DNA of 6,172 bases from Verrucomicrobiota bacterium (GCA_003641465.1 QNAJ01000095.1:1-6172); one strand, 5' to 3'; positions 1-5,924 are shown, counted from the stretch's first letter. Notes: a model not told the origin generated them from the letters alone. Translations and numbers: made by a program.

Positions 1-1
1 G

Positions 2-568
2 GGATGTTTCTCGCTCGCTCCTACCAAGATCATCACCAGCGGCCAGGGCGGGTTCGTCTTAACGAACAGCCGGGCGGTGCGAGACCACATTGTGCGCTTG
101 AAGGATCACGGGCGGCTGAGTCGTTCCAGTGATATCCATCCCGTTGTCGGCTTCAACTTCAAAGTGACGGATATTCAAGCTGCGCTGGCCATGTCGCAAT
201 GGAGAAAACTGGAGGATCGGATTGCCCGAGCACGAATAATAGACGAAAAATATCGAACGCAGCTTAGCGATATTCCGGAGCTTTTTTTCCCTCCCCGTCC
301 GGAATCAGGAGGATACCTGATGTGGCCCGACGTTTTCGTAAAAGAACAGCGAGACGCGCTTTTGCGTTTCCTGCGCATGCGAGGCATAACGGCACGGCCT
401 TTCTGGCCGCCACTTCACCGTCAACCTCCATATGCAGCACCAGATGATGAGTTTCCGACGAGTCTGATGATTGCTACTCATGCCTGCTGGTTACCATGTT
501 CGCCGGGGATCAAAGATGAGGAAATTGAATATGTTATAGATTGTATCCGGCAGTTTTTCAGACAATGA
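2..568 (+). CDS. DegT/DnrJ/EryC1/StrS-family sugar aminotransferase, C-terminal half (5' end outside window)
   Basis: This is a PLP-dependent aminotransferase of the nucleotide-sugar type, which converts a keto-sugar nucleotide to an amino-sugar nucleotide in the cytoplasm, usually with glutamate as amino donor. The reading frame is open from base 2 and encodes 188 residues, about half the usual 360-390, so the N-terminal half lies upstream. The first residues read CFSLAPTKIITSGQGGFVLTN, the family's Schiff-base segment (compare FxxxKxxxxGEGG), which puts the PLP lysine at bases 26-28. Further on, GFNFKVTDIQAALAMSQ matches the conserved G(F/Y)N(F/Y)RMTDxQAA block, followed by a long helix and a C-terminal substrate region containing WPPLHRQPPY. 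The block spacing resembles perosamine synthase-like members, but the exact sugar cannot be read from this half. A GTG at 77 is internal, not the start. The stop overlaps the next gene's start (ATGA), so the two are probably co-transcribed and translationally coupled. Family assignment is secure; substrate is inference. Confidence 0.92.
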   Translation, partial: GCFSLAPTKIITSGQGGFVLTNSRAVRDHIVRLKDHGRLSRSSDIHPVVGFNFKVTDIQAALAMSQWRKLEDRIARARIIDEKYRTQLSDIPELFFPPRPESGGYLMWPDVFVKEQRDALLRFLRMRGITARPFWPPLHRQPPYAAPDDEFPTSLMIATHACWLPCSPGIKDEEIEYVIDCIRQFFRQ

Positions 569-1788
569 CATCCGGCCACTGCCAGAGGATTGCGATTTTC
601 TCCCGTTACTGCTTGGCTGATCAGTATGACCTTGCCGCCGAATTTTGCCAGATGCTTCATATTCTGGCGCGCCATTCCAAGGTGCTGCATCTCAGTCTGC
701 GAGGCGACCGGCCTCCACCGTCCATCCCTCCAGAGACACAGGTCGTTGAGTTGCCCTTGAGCATATCACGCACGAATCCGAAGGACATTTTTGTTAAAAC
801 ATGTCTTCTCTACGCATTGCTTCCTCTTGTAGCTGTGCGCTTGCGTATGTTCAGGCCAGATCTGGTCTTTATCACGGAGACGTTACCTCTTTTTGGTGCA
901 GCGCTGAAATTGCTGGCAGGCGCAAGAGTTGCCACAGCCTATGGTGACTGGCACCTGCATAATTTTTTGGGGAGAAAAAAATGGGCGCGGCCGCTTCTGC
1001 GTCTTGCAGAATGTATCGATCGTTTCGAGGTTCGCCGCCTGGATGGTTTCTTCTGCAGGGCAGGTTCGGCGGCGGAACGCCTCAGGATGTGGGGTGTTGA
1101 CAAAGAATTGATACGCGTAGTCCATGATGCCCCTGATCCGACAGCATTCTTTCCGCGCCCCGCGGATTCCCTTCGTCAGCAATGCGGGTTCAACCCTGAT
1201 GACATTGTACTATGCTATCATGGTGTAATGCACCAAGGTAAGGGACTGGATAGGTTGCTCGAGTGGATCGCCGACCTGCTTCGGGAAGGCCATAAATTGA
1301 AACTGGTGTTGATCGGAGATGGACCGGAGCGTCAGCGGCTTCAGATGCGGGCTTCTGCTCTGGGAATTGATAAACACGTCATGTTCACCGGTTGGCTGCG
1401 GACTATCAAAGAAGTGGGTGATTATTGCAATGCTGCCGATATATGTGTTGTAATGCGCACTGCCACGGAAGCCAATGATCGAGTTGTGCCCGGCGCTTTG
1501 CTGCACTGTATGGCGTGCCGCAAAGTTGTGATTGCACCGCGTTTAAGCGGCGTTGCGGAAGTCATCACTGATGGGGTAAATGGCTTCCTGTTTGCACCGG
1601 CTAACGGGGAAGATTTCAAACAGCTTATGCGCCGTCTGCTGGCCTCACGGTCACAATGGGAAAGAGTAGCGGAACAGGCGTATCGAGATGTTCAACAGCA
1701 CTATTCGGTTGATGCAACTGCTGCTAAATATGCTAGTGCCATCATGCATTTTGCACAATACAAGCGCCTCGGTGGAGGTGGATTATGA
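565..1788 (+). CDS. GT4-like (GT-B fold) glycosyltransferase
   Basis: This is a 407-residue glycosyltransferase, predicted to transfer a sugar from a nucleotide donor onto a growing surface glycan at the cytoplasmic face of the membrane. ATG at 565 is chosen because it overlaps the upstream stop (ATGA) and leads straight into a GT-B-like first strand (RIAIFSRYCL). A TTG at 541 would also be in frame but lies inside the previous gene. The C-terminal Rossmann domain shows the family marks in order: YHGVMHQGKGLDRLLE (about 218-233), LVLIGDGPERQRL (247-259), VMFTGWL (272-278) and the donor-binding stretch about 290-342 ending in GVAEVITDGVNGFLF. The usual EX7E donor motif is degenerate: the expected LLEAMACG reads LLHCMACR, with His314 in place of the second Glu. 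No clear Shine-Dalgarno precedes 565, so translation is probably coupled to the aminotransferase. A hydrophobic stretch (about 79-92) may help membrane association but is not a clear transmembrane helix. Donor and acceptor are unknown. Confidence 0.9.
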   Translation: MTSGHCQRIAIFSRYCLADQYDLAAEFCQMLHILARHSKVLHLSLRGDRPPPSIPPETQVVELPLSISRTNPKDIFVKTCLLYALLPLVAVRLRMFRPDLVFITETLPLFGAALKLLAGARVATAYGDWHLHNFLGRKKWARPLLRLAECIDRFEVRRLDGFFCRAGSAAERLRMWGVDKELIRVVHDAPDPTAFFPRPADSLRQQCGFNPDDIVLCYHGVMHQGKGLDRLLEWIADLLREGHKLKLVLIGDGPERQRLQMRASALGIDKHVMFTGWLRTIKEVGDYCNAADICVVMRTATEANDRVVPGALLHCMACRKVVIAPRLSGVAEVITDGVNGFLFAPANGEDFKQLMRRLLASRSQWERVAEQAYRDVQQHYSVDATAAKYASAIMHFAQYKRLGGGGL

Positions 1789-1795
1789 TACAGAC

Positions 1796-1799
1796 GGAG
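1796..1799 (+). promoter_or_regulatory. Ribosome binding site (GGAG) of the acyltransferase gene
   Basis: GGAG lies 7 bases before the ATG at 1807. The in-frame TGA that ends the glycosyltransferase is at 1786-1788 and no other start codon lies between, so this site fixes 1807 as the start. Confidence 0.65.
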
Positions 1800-1806
1800 T
1801 CGTCAT

Positions 1807-2385
1807 ATGATACGAGATGATAAAAACATCTTCTTTGATCTAGAATCGCTGGCATCCATCGGGAAAAACGTGATCATCGGAAAAACCGTACGTATACGGA
1901 AGCCAGAACGAGTAAGCATCGGCGACGGGTCTATTATCGACGATTTTACTTATGTCTCCTGTGGTCTAACAGTCGGCAAATACACCCATATTGGTGCCGG
2001 AGCAGTAATTATTGGTGGGAATGCCCACGTCTCGATAGGCAATTTTGTTAATATCGCGCCCGGCTGCAGAATAGTAGCCGCTTCCAATGATTTCACCGGT
2101 GGGGGGCTGGTGGGGCCGGCTATACCTTCTCATGTCGCTTCGGAAGCGATAGTAGCGGATATCAAGATTGCAGACCATGTGTTGCTGGGGGTAGGAACGG
2201 TGGTGTTGCCCGGTTGTGAGCTCCCGGAAGGAGTTGCTACCGGTGCAATGACTCTTGTTACACCACGAATTCAGCTGGAACCTTGGACACTGTACGTGGG
2301 AATACCTGCGCGTCCCATTAGAAAGCGAGAATCAAAGCACATACTTGAGGCAGCTGCGCGATTGGATGGGAGCCCTGATACGTAG
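1807..2385 (+). CDS. Left-handed beta-helix (hexapeptide-repeat) acyltransferase
   Basis: This 192-residue protein belongs to the hexapeptide-repeat acyltransferases, trimeric enzymes that move acetyl or another acyl group from a CoA or ACP carrier to a sugar hydroxyl or amine. From about residue 18 to 153 the chain shows the imperfect [LIV]-G-x-x-x-x periodicity of a left-handed beta-helix, for example SIGKNVIIGKTVRI, TVGKYTHIGAGAVIIGG, SIGNFVNIAPGC and KIADHVLLGVGTVVLPGC. A longer loop containing NDFTGGGLVGPAIP (about 94-107) interrupts the coils. The C-terminal LYVGIPARPIRKR (about 162-174) is the closing motif typical of this group. His74 and His124 are candidate catalytic or substrate-binding residues; the sequence alone does not say which. 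With an amino-sugar aminotransferase two genes upstream, N-acylation of the amino sugar is a natural role, but O-acetylation of the glycan is equally possible. It starts 18 bases after the glycosyltransferase stop and is probably in the same operon. Confidence 0.9.
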   Translation: MIRDDKNIFFDLESLASIGKNVIIGKTVRIRKPERVSIGDGSIIDDFTYVSCGLTVGKYTHIGAGAVIIGGNAHVSIGNFVNIAPGCRIVAASNDFTGGGLVGPAIPSHVASEAIVADIKIADHVLLGVGTVVLPGCELPEGVATGAMTLVTPRIQLEPWTLYVGIPARPIRKRESKHILEAAARLDGSPDT

Positions 2386-2438
2386 GCGTAGTTTCGGATT
2401 ACATTCTTATGCAGACTGATCTTTCTGCGGAAGGACCC

Positions 2439-2442
2439 GGGA
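2439..2442 (+). promoter_or_regulatory. Probable ribosome binding site (GGGA) of the heptose kinase gene
   Basis: GGGA lies 7 bases before ATG 2450. A stronger purine tract, GGAAGGA at 2429-2435, lies 14 bases before the ATG, which is longer than usual. The start itself is supported mainly by the canonical family N-terminus it gives (MIISRTPFRISFFGGGTD). Confidence 0.45.
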
Positions 2443-2449
2443 AAACTAC

Positions 2450-3445
2450 ATGATTATCTCGCGGACACCATTTCGTATCAGCTTCTTCGGCGGCGGCACC
2501 GACTTCCCCGATTTTTACCGCCGCCACGGCGGCGCCGTGCTGCTGGCCACCATGGACAAGTACTGCTACCTCTCGGTACACGAACTGAGTCCTTTCTTCC
2601 GCTATCGCTTCCGCGCCAGCTACGCCCGCACCGAGCTGGTCAATGATCCCGGCGACTTCCAGCATCCCCTCATCCGGGAATGCCTCCTCATGCTGGGAAT
2701 CGAAACCGGTGTGGAAATCGTCCACATAGCAGACTTGCCCGGTCGGACGGGGCTCGGCACCTCTTCGTCGTTCACTGTGGGACTGCTCAACTCCCTTCAC
2801 CGGTTCCGGGGCGAGAGCGTGGGACCCGAGCAACTCGCCCGCGAAGCGATTGTCGTCGAAAGGGAGCGGGTAGGAGATGCCGGCGGACACCAGGACCAGT
2901 ACGCCGCCGCCTTCGGCGGGTTCCTGCGCATAGATTTCCACCGCGACGGCCGGGTGGCGGTGAGGCCGGCGCCCGTGGCCCATGATACCACCGCCGAGCT
3001 GGCGGAACGCCTGCTGCTGTTCTACCTCGGCACCGAGCAGTCCGCTCAGGACATCCTGCGCCGCCAGACCGCATCGGTCTCCCGCAACGAGGAAACCCTC
3101 CGGCGCATGCTGCAGATGGTGGACACCGCCGAAGGCCTGCTGCGGCGCGGCGATCTGGACGGGTTCGGCGACCTGCTGCACGAGACCTGGACCGCCAAGA
3201 AGGGCCTCGCCGCCGGGATCACCAACCCCGCCATAGACGAAGCCTACGAAGAGGCCCGCGCCGCCGGGGCCCGCGGCGGGAAGATCCTGGGTGCCGGCGG
3301 ACGCGGCTTTCTGCTGCTCTACGCGCGGCCGGAAGACCGCGAACGCGTCCGCAGCCGCCTGAACCGCCTGCTGGAAGTGGATTTTTCCTTCTCCTATTCC
3401 GGCAGCCGGATCATCTTCAATACCGACTCCGCTGGACGGCACTGA
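2450..3445 (+). CDS. hddA: GHMP kinase, D-glycero-D-manno-heptose-7-phosphate kinase-like
   Basis: This 331-residue cytoplasmic GHMP-superfamily sugar kinase is predicted to phosphorylate D-glycero-D-manno-heptose 7-phosphate at C1 with ATP, a step toward GDP-heptose for surface polysaccharide. The N-terminus (RTPFRISFFGGGTDFP, residues 5-20) is the substrate-binding signature of HddA-type kinases. The GHMP phosphate-binding loop is at about 98-108 (GRTGLGTSSSF). A second conserved block, GGHQDQYAAAFGG (145-157), includes Asp149 as a likely catalytic residue. GHMP motif 3 near the C-terminus reads GAGGRG (281-286), with Arg285 where GAGGGG is usual. Length is normal for the family. Its stop overlaps the hddC start by one base (TGATG), and the pairing with a matching nucleotidyltransferase strengthens the heptose assignment. 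GC content is clearly higher than in the three upstream genes. The main alternative is another sugar-phosphate kinase of the same subfamily acting on a different heptose or hexose. Confidence 0.87.
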   Translation: MIISRTPFRISFFGGGTDFPDFYRRHGGAVLLATMDKYCYLSVHELSPFFRYRFRASYARTELVNDPGDFQHPLIRECLLMLGIETGVEIVHIADLPGRTGLGTSSSFTVGLLNSLHRFRGESVGPEQLAREAIVVERERVGDAGGHQDQYAAAFGGFLRIDFHRDGRVAVRPAPVAHDTTAELAERLLLFYLGTEQSAQDILRRQTASVSRNEETLRRMLQMVDTAEGLLRRGDLDGFGDLLHETWTAKKGLAAGITNPAIDEAYEEARAAGARGGKILGAGGRGFLLLYARPEDRERVRSRLNRLLEVDFSFSYSGSRIIFNTDSAGRH

Positions 3446-4191
3446 TGCAAACCATGCCCCCGGCCTGCATTCTCGCCGGCGGGTTGGGAACCCGCCTCCG
3501 CACCCTCTACCCGGATCGCCCCAAGGCCCTGGTTCCGCTCGGCGGCCGCCCGTTCATCGAATGGCAGGTATCGTGGCTCGCCCGTTACGGTATCACCCGG
3601 ATCCACATTGCAGCCGGCTATCTGGGAGAACAACTCAGGCAGTGGGCGCAGAACGCGGCCCCGGCCCGCGACCTCCACCTTACCGTGAGTGTGGAGCCGG
3701 AACCGCTGGGGACCGCAGGCGGCCTCGCCTACGCCGTGAGCGAGGCGCTGGGGCGGCCGCGCCGGATCATGGTGCTCAACGGCGATACCCTGCTGCCGGC
3801 CGCGGACCTGCGCCGGCTCGCGGAGATCGCCTGCCCGGAAGGCGGAGCGGTGATGGCGGTGGTGGAAGTTCCCGACGCCGCCCGCTTCGGCACTGTGGAG
3901 ATGGACGCCGCCGGACGCATCAGCGGGTTCCGGGAGAAGGGGGCCGCCGGCCCGGGTCCGGTCAACGGCGGAGTGTACCTGCTCGACGGCGGAGTGCTCT
4001 CCCGGATACCGCGATCGGGACCGTCTTCCCTGGAGCACGACATCTTTCCCCGGCTGGCGGAGGCGGGCCTACTGCTCGCCTGGACCGCTCCCCCGCCCCT
4101 GCTGGATATCGGCACCCCGGAAGGGCTACGGAACACCGGAGAGTATCTGCGGCAGGAGGGGGGTCGGCTGCACTTGGATTCGTTCCACTGA
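3445..4191 (+). CDS. hddC: Sugar-1-phosphate nucleotidyltransferase, D-glycero-D-manno-heptose-1-phosphate guanylyltransferase-like
   Basis: This 248-residue cytoplasmic nucleotidyltransferase (NTP_transferase/GT-A-like fold) is predicted to join GTP and D-glycero-D-manno-heptose 1-phosphate to give GDP-heptose and pyrophosphate. Visible motifs in order are ILAGGLGTRL (9-18) for nucleotide binding; RPKALVPLGGRPFIEW (25-40) with the conserved Lys27; PLGTAGGL (87-94); MVLNGDTLL (109-117) with the metal-binding Asp114; GFREKG (161-166); VNGGVYLLD (173-181); SSLEHDIFPRL (194-204); and LLDIGTPEGL (219-228) with the second metal ligand candidate Asp221. All expected catalytic blocks are present. 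The start overlaps the hddA stop in TGATG with no strong Shine-Dalgarno, which indicates translational coupling. The GTP preference is inferred from resemblance to HddC and from the adjacent HddA-like kinase; a related uridylyl- or thymidylyltransferase activity cannot be excluded. This appears to be the last gene of the polysaccharide cluster, as 530 bases without a convincing gene follow. Confidence 0.85.
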   Translation: MQTMPPACILAGGLGTRLRTLYPDRPKALVPLGGRPFIEWQVSWLARYGITRIHIAAGYLGEQLRQWAQNAAPARDLHLTVSVEPEPLGTAGGLAYAVSEALGRPRRIMVLNGDTLLPAADLRRLAEIACPEGGAVMAVVEVPDAARFGTVEMDAAGRISGFREKGAAGPGPVNGGVYLLDGGVLSRIPRSGPSSLEHDIFPRLAEAGLLLAWTAPPPLLDIGTPEGLRNTGEYLRQEGGRLHLDSFH

Positions 4192-4243
4192 CAGTCACGG
4201 GGCCTTTGGAGTTGAGGATCGCGAGTGGAGTCGTCTGAACTGT

Positions 4244-4277
4244 ATACGCGACGAACCGGAAGCCACAATACGCGTAT
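4244..4277 (+). repeat. Inverted repeat ATACGCG / CGCGTAT
   Basis: ATACGCG at 4244-4250 is complementary to CGCGTAT at 4271-4277. The right arm is also part of a self-contained 10-bp palindrome, ATACGCGTAT (4268-4277). No T run follows, so it is not a standard terminator. It could be a protein-binding site, or chance. Confidence 0.35.
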
Positions 4278-4334
4278 GGTGAAGCCGAGGTTTTGCCTGC
4301 GTCCGGGAGCTCTTCCGGGCACGACCCCGACGAT

Positions 4335-4349
4335 GTACGAGTTTCGTAC
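4335..4349 (+). repeat. Perfect hairpin GTACGA-gtt-TCGTAC
   Basis: A 6-bp perfect stem with a 3-base loop is followed by the palindrome CCGGCCGG (4349-4356) and a short A run. The A run is on the wrong strand for a + strand intrinsic terminator. The function is unknown; Rho-dependent or factor-binding roles are possible. Confidence 0.4.
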
Positions 4350-4475
4350 CGGCCGGAAAAAGGCGCGGTAGGGCTTGTCCATTCGTCCCCGGAGGCATGA
4401 GAGAGCCCTCACCCGTCATGAAATCCCACGTCTACCTGTCTCGATCACTCTTTGCGTGTTGCGTGAGAATTACTT

Positions 4476-4504
4476 TTGACAACTTGGGCTACGTTCATAA
4501 GTAT
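4476..4504 (+). promoter_or_regulatory. Candidate sigma-70 promoter with perfect -35 box
   Basis: TTGACA at 4476-4481 matches the -35 consensus exactly. The -10 element is weak: TAAGTA (4498-4503, spacer 16) or AAGTAT (4499-4504, spacer 17). Transcription from here would give the ATPase gene a leader of roughly 210 bases. The poor -10 box keeps confidence low. Confidence 0.35.
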
Positions 4505-4510
4505 TACTCC

Positions 4511-4524
4511 CGAGGTACGAGGTA
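4511..4524 (+). repeat. Tandem 7-bp direct repeat CGAGGTA x2
   Basis: CGAGGTA at 4511-4517 is repeated immediately at 4518-4524. It lies just after the candidate -10 region at 4499-4504, and the palindrome GGTATACC (4521-4528) overlaps its end. The position would suit an operator near a transcription start, but a two-copy heptamer can also arise by chance. Confidence 0.35.
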
Positions 4525-4595
4525 TACCCAAGGGGAGAGCAGATAGAAGGCGAGTGCGGGTGGTGGAATTCGTAGGTCTTCCTTAGTTTTCAGAG

Positions 4596-4611
4596 GAGCA
4601 GATAACTGCTC
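4596..4611 (+). repeat. Perfect hairpin GAGCAG-ataa-CTGCTC in the ATPase leader region
   Basis: A 6-bp perfect stem with a 4-base loop lies about 110 bases before the ATPase start. A weaker stem, CGGCC 4647-4651 with GGCCG 4662-4666, follows. No T run follows either. They could form a structured leader if transcription begins near 4510; this is not established. Confidence 0.35.
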
Positions 4612-4688
4612 AAGCGGTGGATTGCCTTCTTCTGTGAGACTCGGGCCGGCCGGAGACACAAGGCCGACTGGGACTGAGAATAAAGCGT

Positions 4689-4719
4689 GTCACAGTCGTT
4701 ATAGTAAATGTGGTGTGAC
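4689..4719 (+). promoter_or_regulatory. Candidate proximal promoter of the ATPase gene inside a GTCACA/TGTGAC inverted repeat
   Basis: TATAGT at 4700-4705 resembles a -10 box (TATAAT, 5 of 6), but no good -35 lies at the right distance. It is enclosed by GTCACA (4689-4694) and TGTGAC (4714-4719), complementary 6-bp arms separated by 19 bases. Transcription would start about 10 bases before ATG 4722, giving a nearly leaderless mRNA, which fits the lack of a Shine-Dalgarno there. Short arms and a long spacer make this tentative. Confidence 0.35.
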
Positions 4720-4721
4720 GT

Positions 4722-5924
4722 ATGCAGCGAGAACGCAAAGGACAGAGTCCCTTTTACCCGGGCCAACCGGTACCCGTTGAACTATTTGTAGGCAGGAAAG
4801 GGGAGGTGGCCCGCCTCATGAGAGCCGCTGATCAGGTGGCAAACGGAAAGCCGCAGGCGGTATTCGTTACGGGTGAGTATGGGATCGGGAAAAGTTCCCT
4901 CGCCAAGTTTGTACGCGTTCTTTCGGAGCAGGATCCCGGACTATTAGGTTTTCATGTCATGCTGGGCGAAGCCGACACCCTTGAAGATGCCGCAGTACGA
5001 ACGGTTCAAACGGTTGCTGAGTCCCACGCTACGCGTCCCTCTGTAGGCGATTCAATACGTGATTTTCTTGCGAAGTACATTGGTGAGCAGGAGTTTTTCG
5101 GCGTTCGGATCCGCCTGGATCAACTCCGAAGGGATGCACCCGAAATATCGCGGGGCTACTTGCCTTTCTTGAGAAGTCTGTATCGGCGGGCGTGTAGGGA
5201 ATATCGGGGCCTTCTGCTGGTGTTGGACGAAATCAACGGTCTGGCGGGGAAAGACTTTTTTGCTCGCTTCCTCAAGAACCTTGTAGACGAAAATGCGTTA
5301 AGTGACAAACCCTTACCGTTGCTTCTGATCGTTTGCGGAACAGAGGAAAGACTGCGAGATATCATCACTAGGCACCGGCCTGTTGAGCGTATTTTCGAGA
5401 TAGCCAACATCAAAACGATGACGGAAGAGGAGTCGAAGGAGTTCTTCACCAGGGCGTTTGACCGCGTTGATATGAGCATTGAACCAGAAGCTCTGCGCTT
5501 ACTTACGCATTACTCCGGAGGACTACCGAAACTGATGCATTTGGTCGGAGACGCTGCTTTCTGGATCGCTGAGGGAGACACAGTGACCAAGGATGTAGCG
5601 GTAAACGCCGTATTGGCTGCGGCAGAAGACGTCGGGAGGAAATTTGTTGAACAGCAGGTGTACCGCGCGATCCGTAGCGAGGCCTATAGAAATATATTGA
5701 GAAAATTGGCAAGACACGATTTTGACCTGTCCTTCAAGAAAAGTGAGATCGAGAAAGGATTGACTCAGGACGAGCGGCGCAAACTTGATAACTTCTTGCA
5801 ACGAATGAAGAGACTGGGTGTTCTCGTGTCCGGGGAAGAACGCGGTGAATATGTTTTCCGCGATCGTTTGACGCGTCTCTACATGCGCATGGAGGCGATG
5901 AGCGAGGCCCGCCGCTTAACTTGA
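4722..5924 (+). CDS. Stand-alone AAA+ ATPase with C-terminal winged-helix-like region
   Basis: This 400-residue predicted cytoplasmic ATPase resembles the Orc1/Cdc6-like and STAND-like AAA+ proteins of prokaryotes; its cellular role is unknown. The N-terminus SPFYPGQPVPVELFVGRKGEVARL (split about 9-19 and 20-32) is the typical lead-in with the FVGR box. Walker A is GEYGIGKSS (51-59, Lys57) and Walker B is LLLVLDEIN (164-172, Asp169 and Glu170). A sensor-1-like strand is LLLIVCGTEE (200-209), candidate arginine-finger residues lie in RHRPVERIF (217-225), and a sensor-2-like GGLPKLMH is at 266-273. Residues about 312-388 look like a winged helix (MKRLGVLVSGEERGEYVFRD being the wing strands), so DNA binding is likely. 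ATG 4722 is chosen because a TGA lies in frame at 4716 and the family N-terminus follows at once. There is no Shine-Dalgarno, so translation may be leaderless or weak. Moderate GC unlike hddA-hddC and no functional link to the cluster suggest separate acquisition. Confidence 0.85.
   Translation: MQRERKGQSPFYPGQPVPVELFVGRKGEVARLMRAADQVANGKPQAVFVTGEYGIGKSSLAKFVRVLSEQDPGLLGFHVMLGEADTLEDAAVRTVQTVAESHATRPSVGDSIRDFLAKYIGEQEFFGVRIRLDQLRRDAPEISRGYLPFLRSLYRRACREYRGLLLVLDEINGLAGKDFFARFLKNLVDENALSDKPLPLLLIVCGTEERLRDIITRHRPVERIFEIANIKTMTEEESKEFFTRAFDRVDMSIEPEALRLLTHYSGGLPKLMHLVGDAAFWIAEGDTVTKDVAVNAVLAAAEDVGRKFVEQQVYRAIRSEAYRNILRKLARHDFDLSFKKSEIEKGLTQDERRKLDNFLQRMKRLGVLVSGEERGEYVFRDRLTRLYMRMEAMSEARRLT

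Larger units (their letters stand above)
4192..4721 (+). other. Intergenic region of 530 bases between the polysaccharide cluster and the ATPase gene
   Basis: I find no convincing protein or RNA gene here. The longest + strand ATG frame in the middle (4397-4546, about 49 residues) has a GGAGG only one base before its ATG and no recognisable features. No stem followed by a T run is visible, so the polysaccharide operon has no obvious intrinsic terminator. The region does contain several short dyads, a TTGACA box with a tandem CGAGGTA pair just downstream, and a possible proximal promoter before the ATPase gene, each listed separately. It may hold boundary or remnant DNA joining the cluster to an acquired gene. 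Confidence 0.6.

Noticed and set aside
2399..3442. Long antisense open frame (347 codons) opposite hddA
   Set aside because: It lies wholly opposite a gene with clear GHMP kinase motifs; the GC-rich codons of hddA keep the antisense frame free of stops. The predicted peptide has no recognisable domain.
4310..4360. Intrinsic terminator for the polysaccharide operon
   Set aside because: Hairpins exist (CCGGGA/TTCCGG near 4303-4318 and GTACGA/TCGTAC at 4335-4349), but neither is followed by a T run on the + strand.
3394..4412. Antisense and alternative-frame open frames over hddC and its downstream flank
   Set aside because: They are Arg/Pro/Gly-rich low-complexity translations typical of shadows of high-GC genes, and hddC has all its catalytic motifs in the + frame.
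4195..4419. Minus-strand frame of 74 codons after hddC
   Set aside because: It is basic and low in complexity, has no motif or ribosome binding site that I can defend, and continues the antisense shadow pattern of hddC.
4397..4546. Small + strand open frame of about 49 codons in the intergenic region
   Set aside because: GGAGG is only one base from the ATG, composition is not protein-like, and it spans the candidate TTGACA promoter. No support beyond being open.
4192..4721. tRNA gene, insertion sequence end or group II intron remnant in the gene-free region
   Set aside because: I found no tRNA T-loop signature, no paired terminal repeats with target duplication, and no intron domain V-like segment.
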